NCBI RefSeq assembly: GCF_029909975.1
Contig: NZ_CP094516.1
Coordinates: 868,001 to 932,000, forward strand
From: Bradyrhizobium sp. ISRA430
Lineage (GTDB): Bacteria; Pseudomonadota; Alphaproteobacteria; Rhizobiales; Xanthobacteraceae
Direction: 5' to 3'
Length of the DNA: 64,000 bases
Position numbers and translations under genes: made by a program. The first letter of the stretch is position 1. Every line of letters starts with the position of its first letter. This document shows, piece by piece, positions 36,287-44,997 of this stretch. A model generated the notes under the pieces. The model saw only the letters and a program-made list of their open reading frames with translations, was not told where the DNA came from and made no database searches.

Positions 36287-38499
36287 CTCGCCTCGCGGCG
36301 GCGGCCCTGATGGCCGCCGCGCCGCGCGAGCCGGCTGCGGTGCAGCGCGAATAGCTCCAGGACCTTGTCGGCCGATTTCGCGGCGCTGAACAGATAGCCC
36401 TGCATCTCGGAGCAGCCGAGCGTGCGCAACAGGCGCTGCTGCTCCTCGGTCTCGACGCCCTCGGCCGTGGTGGTCATGCGGCGGGCGCTGGCGAGGTTGA
36501 CGACGGCCTGCACGATGCTGGACGAGCCGTCGGGACCGGCGATGTCGTTGACGAAGCAGCGGTCGATCTTGATCTTGTCGAACGGGAAGCGGTGCAAGTA
36601 GCTCAGCGACGAGTAGCCGGTGCCGAAATCGTCGAGCGCGATGCGCACGCCGATCGCGCGGAGCTGGTGCAGGATCGCAAGCGCGGTCTCGTCGTCGCGG
36701 ATCAGCACGGCCTCTGTGATCTCGAGCTCGAGCCGGCTCGCGGGCAGGTTGGACGCGGCGAGCGCCGCCATGATCTTCAGCGCCAGCGTGCCGCTCTTGA
36801 ACTGTACCGGCGAGACGTTGACGGCGAGACGGATGTCGTCGGGCCAGCTCGCCGCGTCGCGGCAGGCGGTCGCCAGCACCCATTCACCGATCTCGTTGAT
36901 CAGGCCGGTATCCTCCGCGATCGGGATGAACTCGGCCGGTGAGACCATGCCTCGTTCGGGATGGCGCCAACGCACCAGGGCCTCGCAGCCGGTGATGCGG
37001 TCGTCCTTCAGGCTGAGGCAGGGCTGGTAGTAGACCTCGAGGCCGCCATGGGCGATGGCGTGGCGCAGATCGATCTCGAGCTGCCGCCGTTCGCGCACGC
37101 ATGCGTCCATCTCCGGTTCGAAGAAGCGATGGGTACGCCGGCCCGCAGCTTTGGCGGCGTACATCGCCATGTCCGCGTTCTTCAGGATCTGGTCCAGCGC
37201 CGTCCCGTGCCGCGGCGCCTGCGCAATGCCGATGCTGGCGTCGGTGGTGAGATGGTGGCCCATGCAGTCGAACGGCGTGCGGATCGCGGCGAAGACCCTC
37301 GCGACGAGATCGTTGACCTGGTCCACCGACGTCACCGCGCTCTGCACGATGGCGAACTCGTCGCCGCCGAGGCGCGCCACGAAATCGCCAGGCCCGGCGC
37401 AGCGGTCGAGGCTGGTCGCGACCGACTTCAGAAGCTCGTCGCCGACGAGATGGCCCAGCGCGTCGTTGACGCCCTTGAACTCGTCGATATCGATGTAGTG
37501 CACCGCGATCTCTTCGCCGTCGACGAGGCCGGACAGCGCCGCGCGCAGGTGCTCGTGGAACATAGCGCGCTTGGGCAGGTCGGTCAGCGCGTCGTAATGG
37601 GCGAGGTGCGTGATGCGCTCCTCGATGCGCCGCCGCTCGGTGATATCCTCGTGCGTCGCCACCCAGCCGCCATCCGCAAGCGGCTCGTTGAGGATCTGGA
37701 TCGAGCGGCCGTCGGAGGTATCGATGACCATGGAATTGCGCAGGTGGATGTCGCGCAGCACCCGCGCGATATATTTGTCGACATCGCCGGTGAACGAGCC
37801 CGTAGCCTTGCGGTGCGCGATGATGTCGTGGAAACTGCAGCCGGGCTTCACGACCTCGGCCGACAATCCGTACATTTCGATGTAGCGCTCGTTGCAGACC
37901 ACGAGGCGCTGCGACGCGTCGAACAGCAGGAGGCCCTGGCTCATGTTGTTCACGGCGCGGTCGAGGCGCTGCTTCTCCAGCGTCAGCCGCCCGCGCGAAA
38001 GGCGGTGCTGTTCCAGGAGCTTGCGCACGATCGCGATCAGCACGCCTGCGATGGCGAGCGCGGAGGCGGCTGCGACCGAGATCAGGATGCCGATCTGCTC
38101 GCGCCAGTCGGTCAATGCCGCCGCGCGCGTGGTGGTGGCCATCATCAGGATCGGGAAGTGGGGCAGGGCGCGCGCGGAGATCAGCCGGTCATCGCCGTCG
38201 ACCGGACTGATGATGCGCCCGGCGAAGTGATCGAGCCCGAAGATCCTCTGCTGCTCGAACGGACCGGCTTTGAAATTCCTGCCCATCATTTCGCTCGAAT
38301 GGGGATAGCGGGCGAGCAGCGTGCCGTCACGATGCAGCATCGATATCGTGGCGCCTTCGCCGAGGACCACGGTCTCGAAGAACTTCTCGAAATTGGCGGG
38401 CTCGATGCCGCGTCCGATGACTCCCATGAACTCGCCGTTCGGCCCTACAATCCCGCGGACGATCAGGATGGTCCAGGCGCCGGAGATACGGCTGTGCAA
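36283..38499 (-). pseudogene. GGDEF-EAL protein, C-terminal part (frameshifted)
   Basis: 738 codons after a frame break. They hold the rest of a Cache-type sensor (SGAWTILIVRGIVGPNGEFM), a membrane segment (ISVAAASALAIAGVLIAIV), a PAS domain (near VVCNERYIEMYGLSAEV), a GGDEF domain (LGGDEFAIVQ) and an EAL domain (YYQPCLSLKDD, CEALVRWRHPERG, ALDDFGTGYSSLSYL). In the EAL domain the usual EAL reads CEALVRW, and the catalytic set looks complete. The GGDEF site is LGGDEF, so cyclase activity is possible. The upstream codons AGRLIEPL before the TTG show that translation should come from the 5' fragment at 38508-39053. As read here the gene is broken. Confidence 0.8.
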
Positions 38500-38507
38500 C
38501 GGCTCGA

Positions 38508-39053
38508 TCAGACGTCCGGCGATTGGGGATCATACCTGAAGGTCCGGAAATAGGCGCGGTCGGCGACGTTGACCTTTGGAGCCGGCCACGCCGTCGACGA
38601 ATTGATCACATTGCCGTCGGCATCGATGATGTTGATGCCGCCCATATAGGGCAGTGCCTCGATCTTCGAGCGTAGCATCCGGTGGATGTCCTGGCCGGAG
38701 AGGCGCTTGCGATAGTCCTCCGCGCTCGCGATGCCGGTCAGGCGCACGTGGTCGATGAAGTCCTTCTGGATGACCGCGAAATCCTGCAACTGCTGATCGA
38801 AATGATGGGCGAGCAACAGAGCGGTGTTTTCCAGCTCGCGGCCGCTGTTGCGCAGCGCGCGCTCGCGGAAGTTCTGTGCCATCAGTGTCGCGCCGATGGC
38901 AATGGCCGCGATCAGGAGTGCGCCGCCCACCACCAGCCAGCGGATCGGTCCGCTGCGGACGAATACCTGGTCGAGGAGGCGGCTGCGGTATCTCGTCATG
39001 ATCTCGATCGCTGTCGTGCACACGCCAGGATCAGTGCTTGAGCCCGGAGACAT
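38508..39053 (-). pseudogene. GGDEF-EAL protein, N-terminal sensor part (frameshifted)
   Basis: 181 codons encoding a membrane segment (WLVVGGALLIAAIAIGATL) and the first part of a periplasmic Cache/PAS-like sensor (INIIDADGNVINSSTAWPAP, VNVADRAYFRTFRYDPQ) that ends abruptly at TGA after QSPDV. The next frame continues the same domain with LIEPLHSRISGAW. Adding one base near 38510-38513 would join them as ...SPDRLIEPLH. A start at ATG 39053 or ATG 38999 (MTRYRSRLL) is possible. The missing base could be a mutation or a sequencing error. Confidence 0.78.
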
Positions 39054-39217
39054 CCGTTGGTTTACGGGAACGGTATGGAGGCGACGTTAGGAAGCGCGGT
39101 TAATGCCGGGTGAATCGGCACGTGCAAATGCAAGCGATGTGAGAACCACCGGATCGATGAATCCGGTGCGGCCGCGATTGAATACGGGCTCCAAGCTCAA
39201 CACCAAGTTCGGATCGA

Positions 39218-40474
39218 TCAGCGCTTCGCTGCGCTGATCGCGTACGTTCCGCTGCGCTCCAGTATCGCCACTACGATCAGCGCCGCGACGACGTTCGCGC
39301 CGGCGCTGAGCAGGATAGGCAGCGTGTAGCTGTGACTGACGTCGTAGACGAAGCCTGCGGCGCTCGGGCCGACCAGCGTGCCGAACGCAACGCTGGTGTA
39401 GAGAATGCCGATGATGCCGCTGACGTTGCGTCCGCCAAAATAGTCCATCACCACCGTCGGCAGGACTGCAACCCAGCCGCCGTAGAACACGCCATAGACG
39501 AAGGCGAAGGCGGCGAGGCTCCAGACATCGCTCGCAAAGGCCCAGATCGCCATGGCGAGCGCCATGCCGATCAGTACCATGATCAGCGAGCGGTCGCGGC
39601 CCATCCGGTCGGCGATGGCGCCAAGAAAGAACCGGCCTGCGGTGCTGCCGGCCCCGATCATCCCGAGCAGCAGCACGGCGGAGGACGCCGCGACCCCGTG
39701 GTCGCGCGCATAGGGCACGAGATGGACGAACGGGACGAATGCGCCAAAGGAGCAGACCAGGCACGACACATAGAGGCCGACGAACCGGATCGACCGGACG
39801 GCCTCGCGCACCGAAGCGCCGCCGGCGTGGGTTGCGCCCGAGGCCTCGCGGGGCGGATCGCCGTCGGGACCGAGGCCACGGTCCTTCGGGTCATTCTCGA
39901 TCAGCAGCGACAGCGCGCCACCCACCACCAGTGCAATCGCACCCAGCGCCAGATAGGCACCGCGCCAGCCCACCGATGCGATGAGCAGGGAGGCGAGCGG
40001 CGGCATCGCCAGCGTGCCGAGCCCGATGCCGCTGACCGCGAGCCCCGAGGCAAAGCCGCGGCGCCTGACGAACCAGCGTTGCACCGCGCCGAGCGCCGGA
40101 ACAAAGGCGCAGCCCATCCCGACGCCGACACCAAGGCCGTAGGCGAGATAGACCTCGACAAGCGAGCGCGCAGCGCTCGCGGCCGCGAGGCCGGCCGCGA
40201 GCAGGATCATGCCGGCGACGGCGAGCGGCCGTGAGCCGAACCGGTCGGCGAGGGGACCGCTGACGAGGCCGAGCGCGAAGTAGAGGAAGCCCGCGATCGA
40301 AAACACCAGCGAGATCGAACCGCGCGAGGCGCCGAAATCGCGCTGCAGCGGCTCCAGGAACGCGCTGAACGTATAGGCAGAGCCGAAGCCGACGAACATC
40401 ACGGCGAATGCCGCGGCGACGACAAACCAGCCATGGAAAATGCTCCGCTGAGGGAGCGTGGATTGAATGGTCAT
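39218..40474 (-). CDS. MFS transporter (monocarboxylate/oxalate-formate-like)
   Basis: 418-aa, 12-segment carrier. The MFS loop motif between segments 2 and 3 is LVSGPLADRFGSRPLAVAG, and its counterpart in the second half is FFLGAIADRMGRDRSL. N-terminal FHGWFVVAAAFAVMFVGFGSAYTFSAF is typical of the OxlT/MCT-like group, whose substrates are small carboxylates. Its ATG overlaps the amidase stop by four bases, so uptake or export of the amidase substrate or product is a reasonable guess. Confidence 0.86.
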   Translation of the reverse strand: MTIQSTLPQRSIFHGWFVVAAAFAVMFVGFGSAYTFSAFLEPLQRDFGASRGSISLVFSIAGFLYFALGLVSGPLADRFGSRPLAVAGMILLAAGLAAASAARSLVEVYLAYGLGVGVGMGCAFVPALGAVQRWFVRRRGFASGLAVSGIGLGTLAMPPLASLLIASVGWRGAYLALGAIALVVGGALSLLIENDPKDRGLGPDGDPPREASGATHAGGASVREAVRSIRFVGLYVSCLVCSFGAFVPFVHLVPYARDHGVAASSAVLLLGMIGAGSTAGRFFLGAIADRMGRDRSLIMVLIGMALAMAIWAFASDVWSLAAFAFVYGVFYGGWVAVLPTVVMDYFGGRNVSGIIGILYTSVAFGTLVGPSAAGFVYDVSHSYTLPILLSAGANVVAALIVVAILERSGTYAISAAKR

Positions 40475-41886
40475 TGTTGCCTCCGCGAGGTGAGGGAAGG
40501 ATGGCGACGATGCCAGGACGTGGCGCGCTGGAACGCAGCGCCGGCGCGCACGAGCATGGCCTCGCCGAGATGGGCGGCAACGAGCTGGAACGCGGTCGGC
40601 AGTCCGTCCGCCGATGCGCCACCCGGTAGCGTGATCGTGGGATGACCGGTCATGTCGAACGGGCAGGTGTAGCGCTGCAGCTTCGCGATCAGATCCGGCT
40701 GCTCGCCGAGCGTCCGGATCATGGCCAGCGTCACAGGCGGGAACGGGTGCACCGGGATCAGCAGCAGGTCGATGGTCTCGAACAGCGCAGCCACCCGGCC
40801 GCGCAGCGCCAGCCGCCGCAGTAGGATCTTCTGATAATCGAGAGCAGAGAGCGCGCGACCGGCCTCGATCACCGAGGCGAGGATCGGACCATACTCATCC
40901 CTGCGGGCAGGATAGGTCGCCTCGTGCGCGACCGCAGCTTCGACCGCACAATTCGGCATCCAGTCGGCGATCGCCTGCGTGACGTCGGGAAATCTGACAT
41001 CGACGATGTCAGCGCCAAGCGCGCGGAAGGCATCGATGGCGTCTGCCAGCACGCGTTGTGTCGCGACGTCCACGTCGTCGTTGTTCCAGACGGCGTCGAC
41101 GCCGATCCGTAAGCCCCGCACGTCCTGTGTGGCCGCGGTCAGATAGTCGGGCACCGGATCGAGCAGCGACGTCGGATCGTTCGGGTCGTGTCCGGCGATG
41201 GCGCCGAGCAGTGCGCCGACATCGGCAGCGCTGCGGCCGATCGGCCCGACATGGTCGAGCGTCGCGGCCAGCTCGAACGTACCGTGGCGGCTGACGCGAC
41301 CCCAGCTTGGCTTCAGCCCGGTCAGGCCGTTGGCGGCGGACGGCCAGCGGATCGAGCCGCCGGTGTCGGAGCCGAGCGAGCCGAAGCAAAGTCCGGCGGC
41401 CGTCGCGACCGCTGGGCCGCTGGATGAGATGCCCGGCCAGTAAGCCGGATTCCACGGATTCTTCGGCGGCGTCACCGACGGATGGTGATCGGAATAGGCA
41501 CCCTCGCTGAGCTGCACCTTGCCGAGCACCACGGCGCCTGCGTCCTTCAGCCGTTGCACGACGGTCGCGTCTTCATTGGGACGAAAATCGCGATGAAGCG
41601 TGGTGCCGGCCGCCGTCGGAATGCCTTTGGTCCAGAACAGATCCTTGAGCGCAATCGGCACGCCATGCAGCGGACCCCGATAGCGGCCATGCGCGATTTC
41701 GGCGTCGGCGGCTTTCGCATCAGTGATTGCCGTTTCCGCCATCACGTGAACGTAGCTGCCGAGTTCACGGTCGAGGGCGTCGATACGGTCGAGTTGCGCA
41801 CGCGTCAGCTCCAGCGCGGAGATCTCGCGCGTCTTGAGGCGTGCAGCGAGCTCGGTGAGTTCGAGATAGTGCAGGGCGTCGGCCAC
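40471..41886 (-). CDS. Amidase (amidase-signature family)
   Basis: Amide hydrolase with the Ser-cisSer-Lys triad: Lys in GVPIALKDLFWTKG, and the Ser-rich signature GISSSGPAVATAAGL followed by GSLGSDTGGSIRWPSAANG (nucleophile in DTGGSIRWP). GTG 41886 (471 aa) is chosen because GGAGA lies about 9 bases upstream and the product begins at the conserved LHYLELTELAARLKTREIS. The frame continues to 42048, but that translates the operator region. Substrate unknown. Co-translated with the MFS gene and divergent from an ABATE/CGNR regulator. Confidence 0.88.
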   Translation of the reverse strand: MADALHYLELTELAARLKTREISALELTRAQLDRIDALDRELGSYVHVMAETAITDAKAADAEIAHGRYRGPLHGVPIALKDLFWTKGIPTAAGTTLHRDFRPNEDATVVQRLKDAGAVVLGKVQLSEGAYSDHHPSVTPPKNPWNPAYWPGISSSGPAVATAAGLCFGSLGSDTGGSIRWPSAANGLTGLKPSWGRVSRHGTFELAATLDHVGPIGRSAADVGALLGAIAGHDPNDPTSLLDPVPDYLTAATQDVRGLRIGVDAVWNNDDVDVATQRVLADAIDAFRALGADIVDVRFPDVTQAIADWMPNCAVEAAVAHEATYPARRDEYGPILASVIEAGRALSALDYQKILLRRLALRGRVAALFETIDLLLIPVHPFPPVTLAMIRTLGEQPDLIAKLQRYTCPFDMTGHPTITLPGGASADGLPTAFQLVAAHLGEAMLVRAGAAFQRATSWHRRHPSLTSRRQQ

Positions 41887-41937
41887 GGCTCGCGTTCTCC
41901 ATTTTCTATCGCAATGACGCTCGATTTCCGAAAGATC

Positions 41938-42021
41938 AACACCAGTATAATTAAGATACAGGTGTTTGGTTGCCGTCAACCAGTAAATATGTTTTACTGG
42001 TGTTCCAATTTCTGGTGTTCC
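41938..42021. promoter_or_regulatory. Cluster of inverted and direct repeats, probable operator
   Basis: The 136 bases between the amidase and the regulator contain accagtaaa (41979-41987) facing tttactggt (41993-42001), a perfect 9-base inverted repeat with a 5-base spacer. aacaccagta (41938-41947) is complementary to tactggtgtt (41995-42004). tggtgttcc occurs twice directly (41999-42007, 42013-42021), the second ending one base before the regulator's ATG. This AT-rich stretch stands out in a GC-rich genome and is a likely binding site of the divergent regulator. Confidence 0.7.
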
Positions 42022-42022
42022 G

Positions 42023-42616
42023 ATGTCGAAAGAGTCGCGCAAGTTCAAGGTTCCCGACGCGCTGGCGAACGTCTATGATTTCGCCAACACGCTCGATGTC
42101 CGCCATTTCACGCATTTCGGCGTGGAGCATCCGCAGAGCGACGGGCTCGCCGGGCCGAAGCAACTCGCAGACTGGATGCGGGAACGCGGCCTCGGCACTG
42201 AGGGCGGACGCATTACGCCGGCGATGTTCGAGGCCGCGCTGCGGCTGCGCACCGCCTTGCGCGCCTATCTGCAGTGCGATCCGGCCGAGCGGCGCCGGAA
42301 CCGGGACATTCTCGGCGCGCTCGATGACGCGCTCGCGCCGTTTCCGCTGCGGGTCGAGGCTCGCGCCGGGCGCGGCGCAGTATTATCGGCGGCGCGCGAG
42401 GATGCGCTGGCCGGCCTGTCAGCAATTGCGATCGAGCTTCATGACGCAACGCTTGTGGGAACGCTTGACCGGCTGAAGATGTGCGCGTCGGAGGAATGCC
42501 GTCGGGTATTCTTCGATCGGTCGAAACCATCGACGCGGCGGTGGTGCATGTCGACGCTGTGCGGCAACCGGATGAAGACGCGCGCCTATCGCGAGCGGCA
42601 GCGCGAGGCGAAATAG
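42023..42616 (+). CDS. ABATE/CGNR zinc-finger transcriptional regulator
   Basis: 197-aa protein. The N-terminal ABATE domain (about residues 10-140, previously DUF1470) begins LANVYDFANTLDVRHFTHFG and is thought to bind a ligand. The C-terminal CGNR zinc finger has cysteines C154, C159, C175 and C180 (LKMCASEECRRVFFDRSK, WCMSTLCGNRMKTRAYRER) and is the DNA-binding part. ATG 42023 directly follows the repeat cluster. Divergent from the amidase-MFS pair, it probably controls that pair and itself. Its ligand may be an amide handled by the amidase. Confidence 0.9.
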   Translation: MSKESRKFKVPDALANVYDFANTLDVRHFTHFGVEHPQSDGLAGPKQLADWMRERGLGTEGGRITPAMFEAALRLRTALRAYLQCDPAERRRNRDILGALDDALAPFPLRVEARAGRGAVLSAAREDALAGLSAIAIELHDATLVGTLDRLKMCASEECRRVFFDRSKPSTRRWCMSTLCGNRMKTRAYRERQREAK

Positions 42617-42630
42617 ACCAGATCGGGCGA

Positions 42631-43134
42631 TCAGGCGCGGTAGTGGCCGGACTTGCCGCCCATCTTCTCGATGAGATGGATGCGCTCGATGCGCACGCCG
42701 CGCTCCACCGCCTTGATCATGTCGTAGATGGTGAGGCAGGCGACCGACACCGCTGTGAGCGCCTCCATCTCGACACCGGTCGGGCCGGTCACCTTCACGG
42801 TGGCGCGAACGAGGCAGCCCGGTAGTTTGGCATCGGGCTCGATGTCGACCGTGACCTTGGACAACGCCAGCGGATGGCAGAGCGGGATCAATTCCGAGGT
42901 GCGCTTCGCCGCCATGATGCCGGCGATGCGTGCGGTGCCGAGCACGTCGCCCTTCTTGGCATTGCCGGAACGGATCAGGTCGAGCGTCGCCTTGCTCATG
43001 ACGACGCACCCCTCTGCTACCGCGACCCGCTCGGTCGCGGGCTTATCCGAGACGTCCACCATCCGCGCCTCGCCCGAGGCGCCGATATGGGTGAGGGCTG
43101 GCTTGGCCTTCGTGTCCGTCTTGGCGGGCGCCAT
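42631..43134 (-). CDS. moaC: Cyclic pyranopterin monophosphate synthase MoaC
   Basis: Second enzyme of molybdenum cofactor synthesis: converts the MoaA product to cyclic pyranopterin monophosphate. 167 aa from ATG 43134. Typical pieces: [40 protein letters not shown], and [19 protein letters not shown]. The ATG is one base after the trpC stop, so it is in the trpD-trpC operon. The longer frame from 43188 overlaps trpC and is rejected. Its stop region is convergent with the regulator gene, 14 bases away. Confidence 0.95.
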   Translation of the reverse strand: MAPAKTDTKAKPALTHIGASGEARMVDVSDKPATERVAVAEGCVVMSKATLDLIRSGNAKKGDVLGTARIAGIMAAKRTSELIPLCHPLALSKVTVDIEPDAKLPGCLVRATVKVTGPTGVEMEALTAVSVACLTIYDMIKAVERGVRIERIHLIEKMGGKSGHYRA

Positions 43135-43135
43135 C

Positions 43136-43960
43136 TCAACGCGTGCCCGTCGTGCGCGCCGCATCAACGCCGCGCGTGAGCAGCGCACGCGTGGCGGCGG
43201 TCACATCCGCCTGCCGCATCAGGCTCTCGCCGACTAGGAAGGTCGACATGCCGACGCGCTCGAGCCGGGTAAGGTCGGCCGGCGTGAAGATGCCGCTCTC
43301 GCCGACCATCAGCCGCTCCTGCGGAATCAGCGGCGCCAGGGCCTCGCTGGTCGCGAGCGTCGTCTCGAAGGTGCGCAGGTTGCGGTTGTTGACGCCGATC
43401 ATCGGCGAGCGAAGTTTTAGCGCCCGGTCGAGCTCGGCGCGGTCGTGGATCTCGATCAGCACGTCCATGCCATAGGCAAGCGCCGCGTCCTCGAGATCCC
43501 AGGCGGCCGCATCGTCGAGCGCCGCCATGATAACCAGGATGCAGTCGGCACCGTGTGCGCGCGCCTCAGCCACCTGATAGGTGTCGAACATGAAATCCTT
43601 GCGCAGTACCGGCAGCGACGTCGCCGCGCGTGCGGCCACCATGAAGTCGAGATGTCCCTGGAACGAGGGCGCATCCGTCAGCACCGACAGACATGCGGCG
43701 CCGCCCGCCTCGTAGGCCTTGGCAAGCCGCGGCGGATCGAAATCGGCACGGATCAGTCCCTTCGAGGGCGACGCCTTCTTGACCTCGGCGATCAGCGCGT
43801 AATCGCCATTGGCATGCTTGGCCTTGATCGCACGTACAAAGCCGCGCGGCGCGGTTTGCGCCTTGGCCTTCGCCTCGAGGGCCGACAACGGCTGCGCGCG
43901 CTTGGCAGCGGTGATCTCCTCGCGCTTGTACGCCTCGATCTTGGTCAGGATGTCCGACAT
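43136..43960 (-). CDS. trpC: Indole-3-glycerol-phosphate synthase
   Basis: TIM-barrel enzyme of tryptophan synthesis that closes CdRP to indole-3-glycerol phosphate. 274 aa. Motifs: [21 protein letters not shown] (catalytic Lys), [14 protein letters not shown] (Lys of RKDF), [12 protein letters not shown] and [13 protein letters not shown]. Starts 7 bases after trpD and ends one base before moaC. Confidence 0.96.
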   Translation of the reverse strand: MSDILTKIEAYKREEITAAKRAQPLSALEAKAKAQTAPRGFVRAIKAKHANGDYALIAEVKKASPSKGLIRADFDPPRLAKAYEAGGAACLSVLTDAPSFQGHLDFMVAARAATSLPVLRKDFMFDTYQVAEARAHGADCILVIMAALDDAAAWDLEDAALAYGMDVLIEIHDRAELDRALKLRSPMIGVNNRNLRTFETTLATSEALAPLIPQERLMVGESGIFTPADLTRLERVGMSTFLVGESLMRQADVTAATRALLTRGVDAARTTGTR

Positions 43961-43967
43961 GCCAGGT

Positions 43968-44981
43968 TCAGTCGTTGGAGACGGCGATCAGATGTTTCAG
44001 CCGCGCGTTCGCTGCGCCGCTGTCGAGCGACGTGGCGCCGATCGCGACGCCTTCCCTGAGGTCCTTGGCGCGTCCGGCCACGACCAGTGCGGCCGCCGCA
44101 TTTATCAGCGCGACGTCGCGGTAGGGGCTCGGCTTGCCGTCCAGCACGCTTTGCAGCGCCGCCGCATTGGCATCGGCGTCACCGCCCCTCAGCGCGCCGG
44201 CCGCACAGCGTGACAGGCCGGCTTCCTCCGGCGTCACCTCGAAATTCCTGATCTCGCCGTTCTCGAGCGCGGAGACGAAAGTCGGGCCGGTGAGGGTGAT
44301 CTCGTCGAGGCCGTCGGAGCCGTGCACGACCCAGACGGATTCGGAGCCGAGATTCCGCAGCACCTGCGCCAGCGGCTGCACCCATTGCCGCGAAAACACG
44401 CCGACCATCTGCCGCTTCACGCCGGCCGGATTGGACAGCGGTCCGAGCAGATTGAAGATCGTGCGGGTCGCGAGCTCGACCCGGGTCGGACCGACGTTCT
44501 TCATGGCGGGATGATGGGCAGGGGCGAACATAAAGCCGATGCCGCATTCGCGTACGCAGCGCCCGACCTCGTCGGGTTTGAGGTCGATCTTCACACCGAG
44601 CGAGGCGAGCACGTCGGCGGCCCCAGAGCGCGACGACAGCGCGCGGTTGCCGTGCTTGGCCACCGGCACGCCCGCGCCAGAGACGATGAAGGAGGCGCAG
44701 GTCGAGACGTTGACCGAGCCCGAGCCGTCGCCACCCGTGCCGACGATGTCGACGGCGTCGCCGGGCGCCGTGACCTTGAGCATCTTGGAGCGCATCGCCG
44801 CGACCGCGCCGGTGATCTCGTCCACGGTCTCGCCGCGCACGCGCAGCGCCATCAGGAGGCCGCCCATCTGCGAGGGGGTGGCCTCGCCGGACATCACGGC
44901 GTCGAAGGCGGCAGCCGCCTCGTCACGCGACAGGCTGGCGCCGGTCGCCACTTTTCCAATGATCGATTTCAGGTCGTCCAT
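43968..44981 (-). CDS. trpD: Anthranilate phosphoribosyltransferase
   Basis: Transfers phosphoribose from PRPP to anthranilate. 337 aa. Motifs: [18 protein letters not shown] (PRPP loop), [37 protein letters not shown] and [13 protein letters not shown]. It starts 16 bases after the ppiD stop and heads the trpD-trpC-moaC group. A trpG gene is not in this window, as ppiD takes the upstream place. Confidence 0.96.
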   Translation of the reverse strand: MDDLKSIIGKVATGASLSRDEAAAAFDAVMSGEATPSQMGGLLMALRVRGETVDEITGAVAAMRSKMLKVTAPGDAVDIVGTGGDGSGSVNVSTCASFIVSGAGVPVAKHGNRALSSRSGAADVLASLGVKIDLKPDEVGRCVRECGIGFMFAPAHHPAMKNVGPTRVELATRTIFNLLGPLSNPAGVKRQMVGVFSRQWVQPLAQVLRNLGSESVWVVHGSDGLDEITLTGPTFVSALENGEIRNFEVTPEEAGLSRCAAGALRGGDADANAAALQSVLDGKPSPYRDVALINAAAALVVAGRAKDLREGVAIGATSLDSGAANARLKHLIAVSND

Positions 44982-44997
44982 CGCGTGCTTTCACTGA

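Noticed and set aside
34847..36883. 678-codon minus-strand frame over ctpA
   Set aside because: It covers ctpA and the EAL end in antisense; composition is Arg/Asp/His-rich and it shows no domain.
36961..38553. 530-codon plus-strand frame over the GGDEF-EAL gene
   Set aside because: Shadow of the GGDEF-EAL coding strand, without its own start signal or any motif.
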